DNA from: Pyxidicoccus parkwaysis
Lineage (GTDB): Bacteria > Myxococcota > Myxococcia > Myxococcales > Myxococcaceae
Reading direction: 5' to 3'
Length of the DNA: 64,000 bases
Assembly: GCF_017301735.1 (NCBI RefSeq)
Contig: NZ_CP071090.1
Location: forward strand, 6,438,001 to 6,502,000
Positions 56,701-64,000 of this stretch are shown one piece after another (positions within the stretch are counted from its first letter, which is position 1; every line of letters starts with the position of its first letter). The notes under the pieces were generated by a model. That model worked only from the letters and a program-made list of their open reading frames with translations. It searched no databases and had not been told where the DNA came from. Made by a program: the position numbers and the translations under genes.

Positions 56701-57027
56701 CAGCTCGCGCGGCGTGAGGCGGCCGGCCTTCAAGTCGAGCACCACGTCCAGCGCGGCGCGAGCGAAGGCGGGCTCGCGTACGTACTCGCCGAACGGCGTG
56801 TCGCCCAGCACGGGCCCCAGCGAGGACACCACCACGCGCGCGGCCACCGCCGCACACGGCCGCCGGTTCAGCTCGCGCGCGCCGCCGAGGGCGTGCAGCA
56901 GCTCGTCCCAGGTGAGCAGGTGGGAGCCCACCGACAGGCCGCTCGCATCCCCCCCGGCGCGCAGCGCGGCCTGGCGCCGGCCGGCGTCGGGATACACATG
57001 GAGGGTGCGGCCGGGTCGGGGGGACAT
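53788..57027 (-). CDS. addB: AddB-like exonuclease subunit
   Basis: 1079 residues. The N-terminal UvrD-like part lacks a clear Walker A, as is usual for AddB. The C-terminal PD-(D/E)XK nuclease is complete: GVIDYKSGQL gives the D-x-K and FQLPLYLFAARES the QxxxY. Cys of FGNCGFQGF plus Cys1058, 1061 and 1067 (C-x2-C-x5-C) make the AddB iron-sulphur cluster. It is translationally coupled to addA by a four-base overlap. The start at 57027 is an ATG without a strong ribosome-binding site. Confidence 0.85.
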   Translation of the reverse strand: MSPRPGRTLHVYPDAGRRQAALRAGGDASGLSVGSHLLTWDELLHALGGARELNRRPCAAVAARVVVSSLGPVLGDTPFGEYVREPAFARAALDVVLDLKAGRLTPRELQDAVEVLPSDRQRRGRVLARLYHLYEQKMAELGLADREDVMRGAREALGRGAWPTGWEGVGSLVLHGIYDVRPSGLELLLALVAACESRRVTLRVETPVGGSPAADAALAALFRAFENRGETMPHVDLFKADVTFEGRPFIDLGRHLFSPRAARDVLKDAVPALRVWSAATAREEARLVARDVRRLIAEGASPGDIAIAWREPGPEAGWLAESLGELGVPVRLPWGEPLALAGPARLALDLPALAEDGFPAERVAELVGSRYAPTLSRGGPDAPASLFALAAVRDDKLGSLRNRGAYDVRLDGLARRLLALHGAQKKDASNRVHAVQVLRERCMLLVDYCRRIPEKGTALELLTAWWHVVERLGLVDSEGPLDPREEGGLGARAVDARARDEATREALRQRVQGLLRTLKAVGGGPELRRRTFGRWLRDTMADVHLPARGPRGGAVEVLDVAELPGRTFRHLFLAGLTEGRFPGRDMPSPLLGDAERSALNQHLGRDVFRLTGGEFEDRAAWRLTEDRLLFASALAVAEETVSLSFAMEAAGGQEQVPSAFLEEVRRLTALKWTPRSLPPIPPLDEVLTEAELRRCVALEALAQPKLRVTEPDSAAQLLRRQFDDEVWYSAAKEMAEVERERLLFFTFPDASPGKYTGSVDVNTMRESLRETFRFDLTRPLSASALARFGNCGFQGFLTYGLKVTEPDTPGEEFDARGRGTFWHQVVEEVFKSLKKHALLGKAPEEVPDEVLDAAVKTAIKHFEKFHHVGHPALWKLAHERARAMARRILVDERHGLPFDKLEPEGFEHKFGPDADDDRWRNVILRIDGDAIVFEGKIDRLDQSGGDVGVIDYKSGQLDKRLLKEKLLKSDFQLPLYLFAARESGHRNAKQAAWFSLRTGNSIHLTDVIAAQDLDDLLSTDPEVRAKVAEKEGLNLPNAVESLVKTLRDGQFPARPKDCGACGFRAVCRITDRQMTEEGG

Positions 57028-57149
57028 TCGGGAGCGGATTGTAGAACGACCGGGCGGGTGGCTTTCATGCTCCTTTACGGGCCCGCCGCCCAGGTTCTTT
57101 CAATGCTCGCCTGCCTACCCTGCCCAGGAAGGGCGACTTCCCGGACTTC

Positions 57150-57248
57150 TCAGAGGACGTTCTGGACGAAGTTCCCGGTACCACCGCCGGCCAGCGTGTG
57201 GAGCTCGGCGCGAATCTGGTAGCTCTGGGCAGGCGGGCACGCCGGGTT
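57150..57248 (-). pseudogene. Orphan C-terminal coding fragment
   Basis: A 32-codon stretch (NPACPPAQSYQIRAEL, then HTLAGGGTGNFVQNVL and a stop) with G or C at 28 of 32 third positions, matching the window's coding bias. It has no start codon with a ribosome-binding site, and the frame upstream runs into the end of the GNAT gene without coding character. It lies downstream of the GNAT gene on the same strand, in the 225-bp gap before addB. The best reading is the end of a deleted gene. Confidence 0.45.
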
Positions 57249-57252
57249 GCGG

Positions 57253-58062
57253 CTACGCGTCGAAGCGATGGGCGAGCTCGAATTGCGCGAGCGCCGGATG
57301 CGAGAACCCCGCGCCGAGGAAGAAACGGTCGCACAGCCCTTCCGGAACGATGGCGCTCGCGGCAAGTGGCTTGCCGGGCCAGGCTGCCGCCAGAGCTCGG
57401 AGCAGCCTGCGTCCGTGGCCCTTCCCCCGCTCGGAAGGCTCCACGGCGATGGCTCGCAGCGCGAGCGTGGGCGCGGAGACGTCTCCAATCACAGCCACCG
57501 CGGGGCCGAGCCGGAATGCCCGCGCGGGCAGCGCCAGCCCCGCCACCGTGGACGGCGCCATCTGCCACGGCACGTCGTCCGGGAGCAGCCTCGCGCAGGC
57601 CAGGGGCTCGACCTCCTCCAGCGTGGCCGGCTCCGGCGTCGGAGTCCCCACGAAGCCCACCAGCCGGCGCACGCGCTGGAAGCCGAGACGCTCGTAGAGC
57701 CTCACCGCCGGGGCGTTCTGCTCGATGACCTCCAGCACCATCCGCGTGTCGCCGCGCATCCGCGCCTCGTCGAGCAAAGGCAGCAACATGCGAGCCCCCA
57801 GCTTGCGGTGGCGATGCGAGGGAATGATTCCCATTCCAGCAACGCGGCTCACCCTCCCCCGCCGCGCCATCAGCACCAGCCCCACCGATTCACCCTCCAC
57901 CCGTGCAACGCGGCTGTCCGCCAGGCAGATGTGTTCGGTGCGCACGCGCGCGTCGAACAGCGCAGGCGCGTCGGGGACGTTGACGAAGTAGCCCTCGAAC
58001 GAGCGGGCGAACAGCGTGGAGAGGGCGCGCGGCGAGAGGTCCGAAGCGGGAATGAGCTCCAT
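57253..58062 (-). CDS. GNAT-family acetyltransferase (probable tandem GNAT)
   Basis: 269 residues. The N-terminal GNAT domain (about 1-140) has the acetyl-CoA loop in GMGIIPSHRHRKLGARMLLPLL and the AVRLYERLGF helix. The second half repeats the pattern (AIAVEPSERGKGHGRRLLRALAAA, then FFLGAGFSHP), so this looks like a two-domain protein. The substrate is unknown. ATG 58062 is used; a GTG at 58092 overlapping the LysR stop (GTGA) is an alternative that would couple the two genes. Confidence 0.88.
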   Translation of the reverse strand: MELIPASDLSPRALSTLFARSFEGYFVNVPDAPALFDARVRTEHICLADSRVARVEGESVGLVLMARRGRVSRVAGMGIIPSHRHRKLGARMLLPLLDEARMRGDTRMVLEVIEQNAPAVRLYERLGFQRVRRLVGFVGTPTPEPATLEEVEPLACARLLPDDVPWQMAPSTVAGLALPARAFRLGPAVAVIGDVSAPTLALRAIAVEPSERGKGHGRRLLRALAAAWPGKPLAASAIVPEGLCDRFFLGAGFSHPALAQFELAHRFDA

Positions 58063-58088
58063 GGCGTCGCGGTGTCTATCAAAGTTCC

Positions 58089-59033
58089 TCACGCTCCGGA
58101 GCGTCGCGAGCCCGCGCGCTCCCACGGCGGCGTACCGGAGTACCGCTCCGCGAGGAACGAGACGAAGGCCTTCACCTTCGACGGCACCAGCCGCCCCGGC
58201 GGGTGCACCGCGAAAATGCCCGTGTCGGGCACCGACCAACCATCCATCACCCGCACGAGCCTCCCGGACCGCAGGTCCTCCGCGATGAGGAACGTGGCCA
58301 GCACGGAGACTCCACAGCCCGCCACCGCCGCCAGTCGCAGCGCCTCCGCGTTGTCCGCGACGAGCACCGGACGGCCTCGTGCGGACACCTGCTCCTCGCC
58401 TCGCTGGAGATTCCACGACTGCCCATCCGAGAGCGGGCTGAAGTAGAGGCACGCATGGTGCGCCAGGTCCTCGGGCTTCATCGGATGCCGGCGGCCTCGC
58501 AGGTAGCTCGGGGCCGCGACGAGGAAGCGGTGGTTCGTCGCGAGCCGTCGCACCACGAGACTGGAGTCCGAGAGCGCGCCGATGCGGATGGCCACGTCGA
58601 AGCCCTCCTGCACGAGGTCCACGTAGCGGTCCATGAACGAGAGCTCCATCCCGATACGCGGATAGCGGCGCAGGAACTCCGGCAGCAGCGGCGCCACCTG
58701 GAGCTGACCGAACAGATTGGGCACGGCCACGCGAAGCCGTCCCCGAGGCTCGCCGGCCAGTCCCGAGACCAGCGCCTCCGCGTCCTCGACGCGGGTGAGC
58801 ACGTCCGAGCATCGCTCCAGGTACAGCGTCCCCGCCTCGGTGAGCGACACATGGCGCGTGGTGCGGCGCAGAAGGGCCGTGCCCAGCGCATCCTCCAGGC
58901 GGGCGATGCGCCGGCTCAAGGCGGAGGGACTGATGCCCAGCTCGCGAGCCGCGTCCGCGAAGCTCAACGCCCGCGCCACCGCCGTGAAGCTGAGCATGTC
59001 TTCCAGCCGGTCCCGCAGTGCCACGCGCTCCAT
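58089..59033 (-). CDS. LysR-family transcriptional regulator
   Basis: 314 residues. The N-terminal winged helix-turn-helix (about 10-70, AVARALSFADAARELGISPSALSRRIARLEDALG) is followed by a substrate-binding domain (about 95-300, GRLRVAVPNLFGQLQVAPLLPEF). The overall look is of the CrgA/DsdC-like branch. ATG 59033 is fixed by GGAGG eight bases upstream. It is divergent from the SDR gene across 163 bp that hold a large inverted repeat, the expected operator position for a LysR regulator acting on its neighbour. Confidence 0.95.
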   Translation of the reverse strand: MERVALRDRLEDMLSFTAVARALSFADAARELGISPSALSRRIARLEDALGTALLRRTTRHVSLTEAGTLYLERCSDVLTRVEDAEALVSGLAGEPRGRLRVAVPNLFGQLQVAPLLPEFLRRYPRIGMELSFMDRYVDLVQEGFDVAIRIGALSDSSLVVRRLATNHRFLVAAPSYLRGRRHPMKPEDLAHHACLYFSPLSDGQSWNLQRGEEQVSARGRPVLVADNAEALRLAAVAGCGVSVLATFLIAEDLRSGRLVRVMDGWSVPDTGIFAVHPPGRLVPSKVKAFVSFLAERYSGTPPWERAGSRRSGA

Positions 59034-59053
59034 GCCCGCTGCCTCCACATTGT

Positions 59054-59131
59054 TGCGTGCCGTGCACGAGTCTAGTGCGGCTCAGGAGGATGATGGGGAG
59101 GAACCCGCGGGCTACTTGTGCACGGCACGCA
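59054..59131. promoter_or_regulatory. Candidate LysR operator: 18-bp inverted sites 42 bp apart
   Basis: TGCGTGCCGTGCACGAGT (59054-59071) and ACTTGTGCACGGCACGCA (59114-59131) are inverted copies matching at 17 of 18 positions. Each contains TGCGTGCCGTGCA, a T-N11-A LysR box with TGC/GCA ends. The left site is 21 bp before the LysR start and the right site 65 bp before the SDR start. Confidence 0.7.
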
Positions 59132-59196
59132 TCGGAAGTCGCTGGCGGCCATCCGGGCCGCGCGTGCTTCCGGTCCCCCCGCGGAGCGTAGACACC

Positions 59197-60015
59197 ATGG
59201 CGGATACGAAGGGTTCGAAGTCATTCCAGGAGAAGGTGGTCCTCGTCACCGGGGCCGGGAGCGGAATCGGGCAGGCGGCGGCGGTGGCCTTCGCTCGCGA
59301 GGGAGCCACCGTCGTCCTCGCGGGCCGGCGGCGCGCGGAGTTGGACGCGGTGGCGAAGGAAGTCGAAGCCGCCGGTGGACGGGCGCTCGCCGTCCCCACG
59401 GATGTGGCGAAGGAAGAAGACGTGAAGCGACTCGTGCACACGACGCTCGAGCGGTTCGACCGGTTGGACGCGGCCTTCAACAACGCGGGCGTCGAAGGCT
59501 CCTTCGCGCCCATCCACGAGTTGAAGGCCGAGGACTTCGACCACACCTTCGGCATCAACGTGCGCGGGGTGTGGCTGTCCATGAAGTACGAGGTGGAGGC
59601 CATGCTGCGCTCGGGGCGCGGCGGAGCCATCGTCAACAACTCCTCGTGGCTGGCACATGGCGCCATGACGGGGACCTCCGTCTACTCCGCGAGCAAGGCG
59701 GCGCTGGATGGGATGATTCGCGCGGTGGCGCTGGAGGGCATGGACCGAGGCGTGCGCGTCAACAACGTCAACCCGGGCATCATCGACACGCCCATGCTCC
59801 ACCGCCTCACCTCGGAGGAGACGCAGCGGCCGTTCATCGCGCACACGCCCGCGCGCCGGCTCGGCGGTTCGGACGAGGTGGCGGATGTCGTGGTCTGGCT
59901 GTGCTCCGACGGAGCGCGCTTCATGACGGGACAGAACGTCCTCGTGGACGGCGGGTACACCATCGCCGGACACCGTTCCTGGGTCACTCCTTCCACCACG
60001 CCGTCTCACCGGTGA
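59197..60015 (+). CDS. Short-chain dehydrogenase/reductase
   Basis: 272 residues, classical SDR. Cofactor loop TGAGSGIGQ (residues ~18-26) with AGRRRAEL downstream suggests NADP(H). Other motifs are NNAG, the catalytic NNSSW Ser and YSASK Tyr/Lys, and the C-terminal FMTGQNVLVDGGYTI. The substrate is unknown. The ATG has GGAG eleven bases upstream. It is divergent from the LysR gene and overlaps or abuts the SMP-30-like gene, so the LysR protein probably controls the pair. Confidence 0.95.
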   Translation: MADTKGSKSFQEKVVLVTGAGSGIGQAAAVAFAREGATVVLAGRRRAELDAVAKEVEAAGGRALAVPTDVAKEEDVKRLVHTTLERFDRLDAAFNNAGVEGSFAPIHELKAEDFDHTFGINVRGVWLSMKYEVEAMLRSGRGGAIVNNSSWLAHGAMTGTSVYSASKAALDGMIRAVALEGMDRGVRVNNVNPGIIDTPMLHRLTSEETQRPFIAHTPARRLGGSDEVADVVVWLCSDGARFMTGQNVLVDGGYTIAGHRSWVTPSTTPSHR

Positions 60016-60020
60016 GTGCC

Positions 60021-61028
60021 ATGCACGGACTGAACGTCCTCGGAGTCCTCACCGCCGTCCTGCTCACGGTGGCGCCTCCTGTTTCGCGGGCGGCCGCTCC
60101 TCGGCGTGAGCGGCTGTCACTGCCCTCGGGATTCATGCATCCCAATGGCATCACTCACGCGGAGGACGGGACGCTCTTCGTCGGCTCGGTGCCGAGCGGG
60201 CGCATCCTCCGCCGGGCTCAGGGCGGCGACTGGACGGAACTGTTCCCCGGCTCAGCGGACGTCTTCGCCGTGACGAGCTTGCGGCTCGATGCACCGCGAG
60301 GCCTGCTGTGGGGCACGTCTCCGGACGTCATGGGCTTGCTGCGCCCGGATGGCACCCTGGGGAAGCGGACACCCCGACTCTTCGCGGTGGATGCGCGCAC
60401 GGGCGAAGTGCGACGCATCGTCCCCATTCCGGAGGGAGGCCTGGGCAATGACATCACTCTGGCCCCTGATGGCGGTCTGTATGTGACGGACAGCACCCGG
60501 GCCTCCGTCCTCTACCTGCGGCCCGGAGGTGAGCGGCTGGAGACATATGTTGCCGACGCGCGCTTCGCGTCGAAGGAGGCGGGGCTGTCGGGCATCGGCC
60601 CCGCGGGCATCGCGCTGGCGCCGGATGGGAAGACGCTGGCCATCAACACGTTCGGGCCCGGCCGGCTCTTCCTCGTGCGTCCGGGTGAAGCGGGAGCGAC
60701 TCCCACCGTGAGCGAGGTGGCGTTGCCGCGACGCCTGGAGAACCCGGATGGAATGCGCTTCGCGCCGGATGGACGGTTGCTCGTACTGGAGGGCGCGGCG
60801 AAGAGCGGCGATGGGCGCGTGGTGCGCATCGACGTGCTCGGCAGTGCGTCCGGGCCGAAGCGCATCGAGGTGCTGGCCTCCGGCATGGAGTCCCCCGTCA
60901 ACCTCACGGTGGAAGCGAATGGACGCATCTGGGTCACCGAGGCGCGGCTGCGCAACCAACTGCTGAAGGGCACGGCGGCGAAGGTGCCGGATGCGTTCTG
61001 GGTGACGAAGCTGTCTCCCACGAAATGA
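60021..61028 (+). CDS. Secreted SMP-30/gluconolactonase-like beta-propeller
   Basis: 335 residues with a signal peptide (VLTAVLLTVAPPVSRAAA). Blades of an SMP-30/NHL-type propeller follow: HPNGITHAEDGTLFVGSVPSGRI, NDITLAPDGGLYVTDS, GPAGIALAPDGKTLAINT, NPDGMRFAPDGRLLVLEG and SPVNLTVEANGRIWVTEA, each with the typical DG turn. A lactonase or lipid-binding role is possible but the active-site metal ligands cannot be assigned by eye. ATG 60021 has GGTGAG before it; a GTG at 60012 overlaps the SDR stop. Confidence 0.85.
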   Translation: MHGLNVLGVLTAVLLTVAPPVSRAAAPRRERLSLPSGFMHPNGITHAEDGTLFVGSVPSGRILRRAQGGDWTELFPGSADVFAVTSLRLDAPRGLLWGTSPDVMGLLRPDGTLGKRTPRLFAVDARTGEVRRIVPIPEGGLGNDITLAPDGGLYVTDSTRASVLYLRPGGERLETYVADARFASKEAGLSGIGPAGIALAPDGKTLAINTFGPGRLFLVRPGEAGATPTVSEVALPRRLENPDGMRFAPDGRLLVLEGAAKSGDGRVVRIDVLGSASGPKRIEVLASGMESPVNLTVEANGRIWVTEARLRNQLLKGTAAKVPDAFWVTKLSPTK

Positions 61029-61124
61029 GCTCCGTCCGTGAGGAGCCGGCGTCGGTGATGACGCGGCTTGGAGGTTCCCGGACTCACGCGCTGGCGTGAG
61101 CACCGGACCGGCGTCTGGGATTGA

Positions 61125-62600
61125 TTACGCGGCCTGGCTGTCTCCGGCCTCGTGCGCCAGGGTGAAGAGGCGCATCGGCTCCGCGACACCCTTGAGGGTG
61201 ACGGACTCCACCTCGCGGACGTCCAGCTTCCCCGCGAGCCGCCGGGCCACCTCGTCGCTGAAGAGAAGCGAGGGCAGCGGCTCGCGGGCACGGCTCTCGA
61301 TGCGCGCGGCCACGTTGACGGTGTGGCCGATGACGGTGAACTCCAGCCGCTCCGCGCTGCCGAGATAGCCCGCGACGACCTCGCCCGCGTGCACGCCGAT
61401 GCCGGACCGGAGACACAGCCCGCGTCCGGCGAGCCGCGCGTTGTAGTCCTTCAGGCGCTGCTGCATCTCGCGAGCGGCGGCCACGGCGGCGGCGGCCGGG
61501 TTCTCCGAGCCCTCGGTGAGGCCGAAGACGGCGAGCACCGCGTCGCCGATGAACTTGTCCACCATGCCTCCATGCTTCTGGATGGCGGCGACCATCTCCC
61601 CGAAGTAGCCGTTGAGCACCTCGATGAGGTCCTCGGGAGAGAGCGATTCGGACAGCGGCGTGAAGTCTCGGAGGTCGCTGAAGAGGAGGACCACGTCGCG
61701 CCTGCGACCTCCGAGCTCCGCGGCGCGCCCATGGCGCGCATACTTCTCGATGAACTCGTTGGCCACCTGCGGTGAGACGAAGCGGCCGAAGGCTTCGCGG
61801 ATGCGCTCGCGGAGGCGGAGCCCGTCGGCCATGTCGTTGATGCCGAGGGCGATGAGTCCGAGTTCATCGGGGCGGCTCGTGGAGGCGGCGGGCTGCAGGT
61901 CCCCGCTACCGACCCGGCGCACGGCGTCCAGCAGTCGCTCCGAGTCGCGACGCAGGCTGGAGCCATAGGCCACGGCCGCGATGAGCGCCGCGACGGTGAT
62001 GGCGGCGGCGAGGAGCGCAGCTTCAACCAACGGCTGTTTGCTCCCCTGATACTCACCCACCAGGCGAACGAGGGTGAGCATCAGCACCAGCACGGGGATG
62101 GTGGTGAAGAGGACGTAGCCCTCGATGAGCCGGTGGCCCAGCCGCTCGCGGAGCTGCGCGACGGGCGAGGACGTGGAGGGACGGAACTGCTCGAAGAGGA
62201 GGTACTCCACCTGCGCGACGATGCCGCCGCCGAGCAGCCAGTACCCGACGCCGAGCTTCACGTGGCTGAAGAACGGGAAGTGGCGGTAGAGGAAGAGGTG
62301 CAGCGTGAAGGCCGCGAAGCCCATCACCACCCAGGTGCCCACGGAGAGCAGATGGGCATGGCGAGCCGGAGTGCGGCTTCCATCCGGCTCGGGAGCGAAG
62401 CGTAGCACCGCTTCTCGCAAGACGATGTGGACCACCGAGAGCCCGAGGACTGTTTGCAGCAACACCCGGGGCGACAGCGAGCAGATGTAGACGCAGACGA
62501 GCCGCGCATAGAGATACGTGAACGCGCCCACCAGGAGCGTGCCTCCGTGCAGCGCGAGGCGGACCTTGAGCGGGAACCGGGTGGCGAAGGAAGTCGTCAT
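61125..62600 (-). CDS. Membrane adenylate cyclase (class III) with HAMP domain
   Basis: 491 residues. The N-terminal half has about six membrane helices (TLLVGAFTYLYARLVCVYI to AALLAAAITVAALIAAVAYG). A HAMP domain lies at about 215-270 (RRVGSGDLQPAASTSRPDELG) and a class III cyclase catalytic domain at about 300-480. FSDLRDFT and KFIGDAVLAVFGL supply the two metal Asp and the adenine-selecting Lys; the transition-state Asn/Arg are in HTVNVAARIESRA. The topology resembles the membrane cyclases of myxobacteria. It is divergent from the Imm11 gene. Confidence 0.92.
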   Translation of the reverse strand: MTTSFATRFPLKVRLALHGGTLLVGAFTYLYARLVCVYICSLSPRVLLQTVLGLSVVHIVLREAVLRFAPEPDGSRTPARHAHLLSVGTWVVMGFAAFTLHLFLYRHFPFFSHVKLGVGYWLLGGGIVAQVEYLLFEQFRPSTSSPVAQLRERLGHRLIEGYVLFTTIPVLVLMLTLVRLVGEYQGSKQPLVEAALLAAAITVAALIAAVAYGSSLRRDSERLLDAVRRVGSGDLQPAASTSRPDELGLIALGINDMADGLRLRERIREAFGRFVSPQVANEFIEKYARHGRAAELGGRRRDVVLLFSDLRDFTPLSESLSPEDLIEVLNGYFGEMVAAIQKHGGMVDKFIGDAVLAVFGLTEGSENPAAAAVAAAREMQQRLKDYNARLAGRGLCLRSGIGVHAGEVVAGYLGSAERLEFTVIGHTVNVAARIESRAREPLPSLLFSDEVARRLAGKLDVREVESVTLKGVAEPMRLFTLAHEAGDSQAA

Positions 62601-62723
62601 GACGTGCTGGCCCCGGGACTCTAGGCCATCTATCGCCAGGGCGCTCAGCGAGGGCGCGCACTGAAGCGAGGGCGGCGACTCCAGCGAGCGAGCGGGCTGC
62701 CGCTCAGGCAAGATGGGAGGAAG

Positions 62724-63290
62724 GTGCGCTACTTCAACCTCGAACAGAACCTCCACGTCCCGGGCTGCTGGTATCCAGACGAGCCCACGGATCTCCAGGG
62801 CCAGGAGATAGAAGACGTCTGGCAATTCTCCGAGGGTCGTCCCCTGGAGCTTCGAGAGCCTCTTCGCATCCCTCTCTATACCCCCGGTCGAGCGGTTGAC
62901 TTCGCCACGACGGCGGTGGGCTCCACGCCCATCATCCACAAGAAAGTCGCCTCCGTGTTCGCGGAGCTGACACCCGACGGCGTGCAGCTCTTTCCCGTGG
63001 AGGTCGAAGGTCAGCCCGAGCCGTACTTCATCCTCAACGTCACCCGGATGGTGAAGTGCATCGACGAGGCCGCTTGTGAGGAGGTCACGTACTGGGAGCC
63101 GGAGGATGGACAGCCGGAGAAGGTGGGGACCTATCGCAACGTTCGAGGGCTCCGCATCGACAAGTCCAGGCCAGGTGACTCGAAGGTCTTCCGCCCCTGG
63201 GGTTGGGAGATGGTCATCATCGTCTCCGAGGACATCAAGGACGCCCTGGAGCGCACGGGGGCCACGGGCATGAAGTTCACCGAGGTGTAG
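62724..63290 (+). CDS. Imm11-family (DUF1629) immunity-type protein, without a neighbouring toxin
   Basis: 188 residues, all alpha/beta, without a signal peptide. It has the myxobacterial Imm11 pattern: MRYFNLEQNLHVPGCWYPDEP at the start, WQFSEGRPLEL, VKCIDEAACEEVTYWEPED in the middle and VIIVSEDIKDALERTGATGMKF at the end. The GTG at 62724 has GGAGG just before it. Imm11 proteins usually protect against polymorphic toxins; no toxin gene is adjacent. Confidence 0.8.
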   Translation: MRYFNLEQNLHVPGCWYPDEPTDLQGQEIEDVWQFSEGRPLELREPLRIPLYTPGRAVDFATTAVGSTPIIHKKVASVFAELTPDGVQLFPVEVEGQPEPYFILNVTRMVKCIDEAACEEVTYWEPEDGQPEKVGTYRNVRGLRIDKSRPGDSKVFRPWGWEMVIIVSEDIKDALERTGATGMKFTEV

Positions 63291-63343
63291 CCCGCACGGA
63301 AGAACAGCATCCACGGGGTGGAACGGCGATGCGGGAGCCTCCT

Positions 63344-64000
63344 ATGCTCCGCGCCGTGCGCCCTGCTCCCATCGCCGCCGTGGTGGCCGTCCTGCTGGCC
63401 TTCGCACCCCTGTCCGTCGCCTCCGCGCAGGAGGACTCGCCCAGGCTCCATGAGCTTCGCTTCGACTGGACCCGCGATGCCATCATCACTGGCACCGGAG
63501 GCATCCTCTGGATTTCCAGCGAGGCCTTCTTCAAGGACGACCTGGCGCCCGCGCACTGCCGCTGGTGTGACCGCGCGCCAGATGGCACCGACACCCTCAA
63601 CCGCCTGGACCGCTGGGGCCGAGGGCTCGCCGGCAGCACCGAGCAGTCCCGCAAGCGCGCCGACACCTGGAGCAACATCCTCGGCTTCGCCGTCATGCCC
63701 GCCAGCGTCCTCGGCATCCAGTACGCCGTGGGCCACGGCTCCGGCATGCCCGACCGCTTCTTCGGCCAGGACGCCACCATCATCCTCGAGAGCGCGGTGC
63801 TCGCGTCCGTGGCCAACCAGACGGTGAAGTTCATCGTCGGCCGCGAGCGCCCCTTCGTCCACCAGCTCCCCGAGGACCAGAAGGGCCTCACCGCGCACCC
63901 CAACGACAACAACCTCTCCTTCTACAGCGGCCACACCAACCTCGCCTTCTCCCTGGTGGTGTCCGCGGGCACCGTGGCCGCGCTGCGCGGCTATGAGCAC
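63344..64000 (+). CDS. PAP2-superfamily lipid phosphatase (3' truncated)
   Basis: 219 codons are visible and the frame runs off the window. A signal peptide (RPAPIAAVVAVLLAFAPLSVASAQ) precedes a membrane-associated region. The first two PAP2 motifs are present: KFIVGRERPF (KxxxxxxRP) and FYSGHTNLAFS (SGH); the third lies beyond the end. A dephosphorylase of phosphatidate or undecaprenyl pyrophosphate is the usual role. ATG 63344 has GGGAG before it; an ATG at 63329 is the alternative. Confidence 0.88.
   Translation, partial: MLRAVRPAPIAAVVAVLLAFAPLSVASAQEDSPRLHELRFDWTRDAIITGTGGILWISSEAFFKDDLAPAHCRWCDRAPDGTDTLNRLDRWGRGLAGSTEQSRKRADTWSNILGFAVMPASVLGIQYAVGHGSGMPDRFFGQDATIILESAVLASVANQTVKFIVGRERPFVHQLPEDQKGLTAHPNDNNLSFYSGHTNLAFSLVVSAGTVAALRGYEH

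Noticed and set aside
50126-57027. Phage-defence helicase-nuclease system
   Set aside because: The pair has standard AddA/AddB order, coupling and motifs next to housekeeping purA. No defence partner gene is nearby.

Overview
The window is high-GC (about 70%) chromosomal DNA with strongly GC-biased third codon positions and many GTG/TTG starts. Its gene content points to a myxobacterium of the Myxococcus/Corallococcus group: a 164-residue CdnL (CarD-type) regulator matching the one known from Myxococcus, a PilZ protein of the myxobacterial TIGR02266 type, two FHA proteins, a DUF507 protein, an Imm11-type immunity protein and a membrane adenylate cyclase. No transposase, integrase, phage gene, rRNA, tRNA or CRISPR array was seen, so this looks like stable core chromosome with a few lineage-specific islets. 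About 53 protein genes are supported. Three run off an edge or survive only as fragments.

Region by region. 1-8.7 kb: the end of an outer-membrane protein gene, then a leftward run orf-ccsA/hemX-hemA-hemC-hemD-gspE (haem precursor synthesis, cytochrome c assembly and a type II secretion/pilus-type ATPase), then trxA facing a PPK2 kinase. 8.8-16.4 kb: a small AT-hook/zinc-motif protein, and the elongasome cluster mreC-mreD-mrdA-rodA followed by a PilZ gene; the cluster is divergent from a PpiD-like chaperone. 16.4-19.1 kb: a GAF-GGDEF diguanylate cyclase, maf, yggS and a small zinc-ribbon protein. 19.4-23.1 kb: two DUF3108 secreted proteins flanking a DUF4091 protein. 23.2-27.0 kb: porin, imelysin lipoprotein and di-haem cytochrome c lipoprotein, an arrangement typical of periplasmic iron acquisition. 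27-30.2 kb: a short unknown gene, a Gly/Thr/Pro/Ala-rich secreted protein and DUF507.

30.3-37.7 kb: uvrC, uvrB, an M28 aminopeptidase and cysS, all leftward. 37.9-48.6 kb: an FHA protein, a two-TM protein, cdnL divergent from comEC, a CBM9-like lipoprotein, a DUF2071 protein, a second FHA protein, a PH-like membrane protein and a TPR protein. 48.8-57.0 kb: purA behind addA and addB, a RecB-family helicase-nuclease pair. 57.2-64 kb: a GNAT enzyme, a LysR regulator divergent from an SDR/SMP-30 pair across a striking inverted repeat, an adenylate cyclase, a lone Imm11 protein and the start of a PAP2 phosphatase.

The least ordinary signals are these. (1) The 3' ends of three genes (di-haem cytochrome, the short gene after it, and purA) are each repeated immediately downstream of the stop codon. 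(2) The AddA-like protein has a nuclease domain that lost its DxK and QxxxY residues but carries an iron-sulphur-type cysteine set. (3) A pair of 18-bp inverted sites, each containing a T-N11-A LysR box, lies between the LysR and SDR genes. (4) A 13-bp hairpin buries the ribosome-binding site of the low-complexity secreted protein. (5) An orphan C-terminal coding fragment lies near 57.2 kb. None of these amounts to a proven new system. The porin/imelysin/cytochrome and DUF3108/DUF4091 clusters are the best candidates for under-described functional units.
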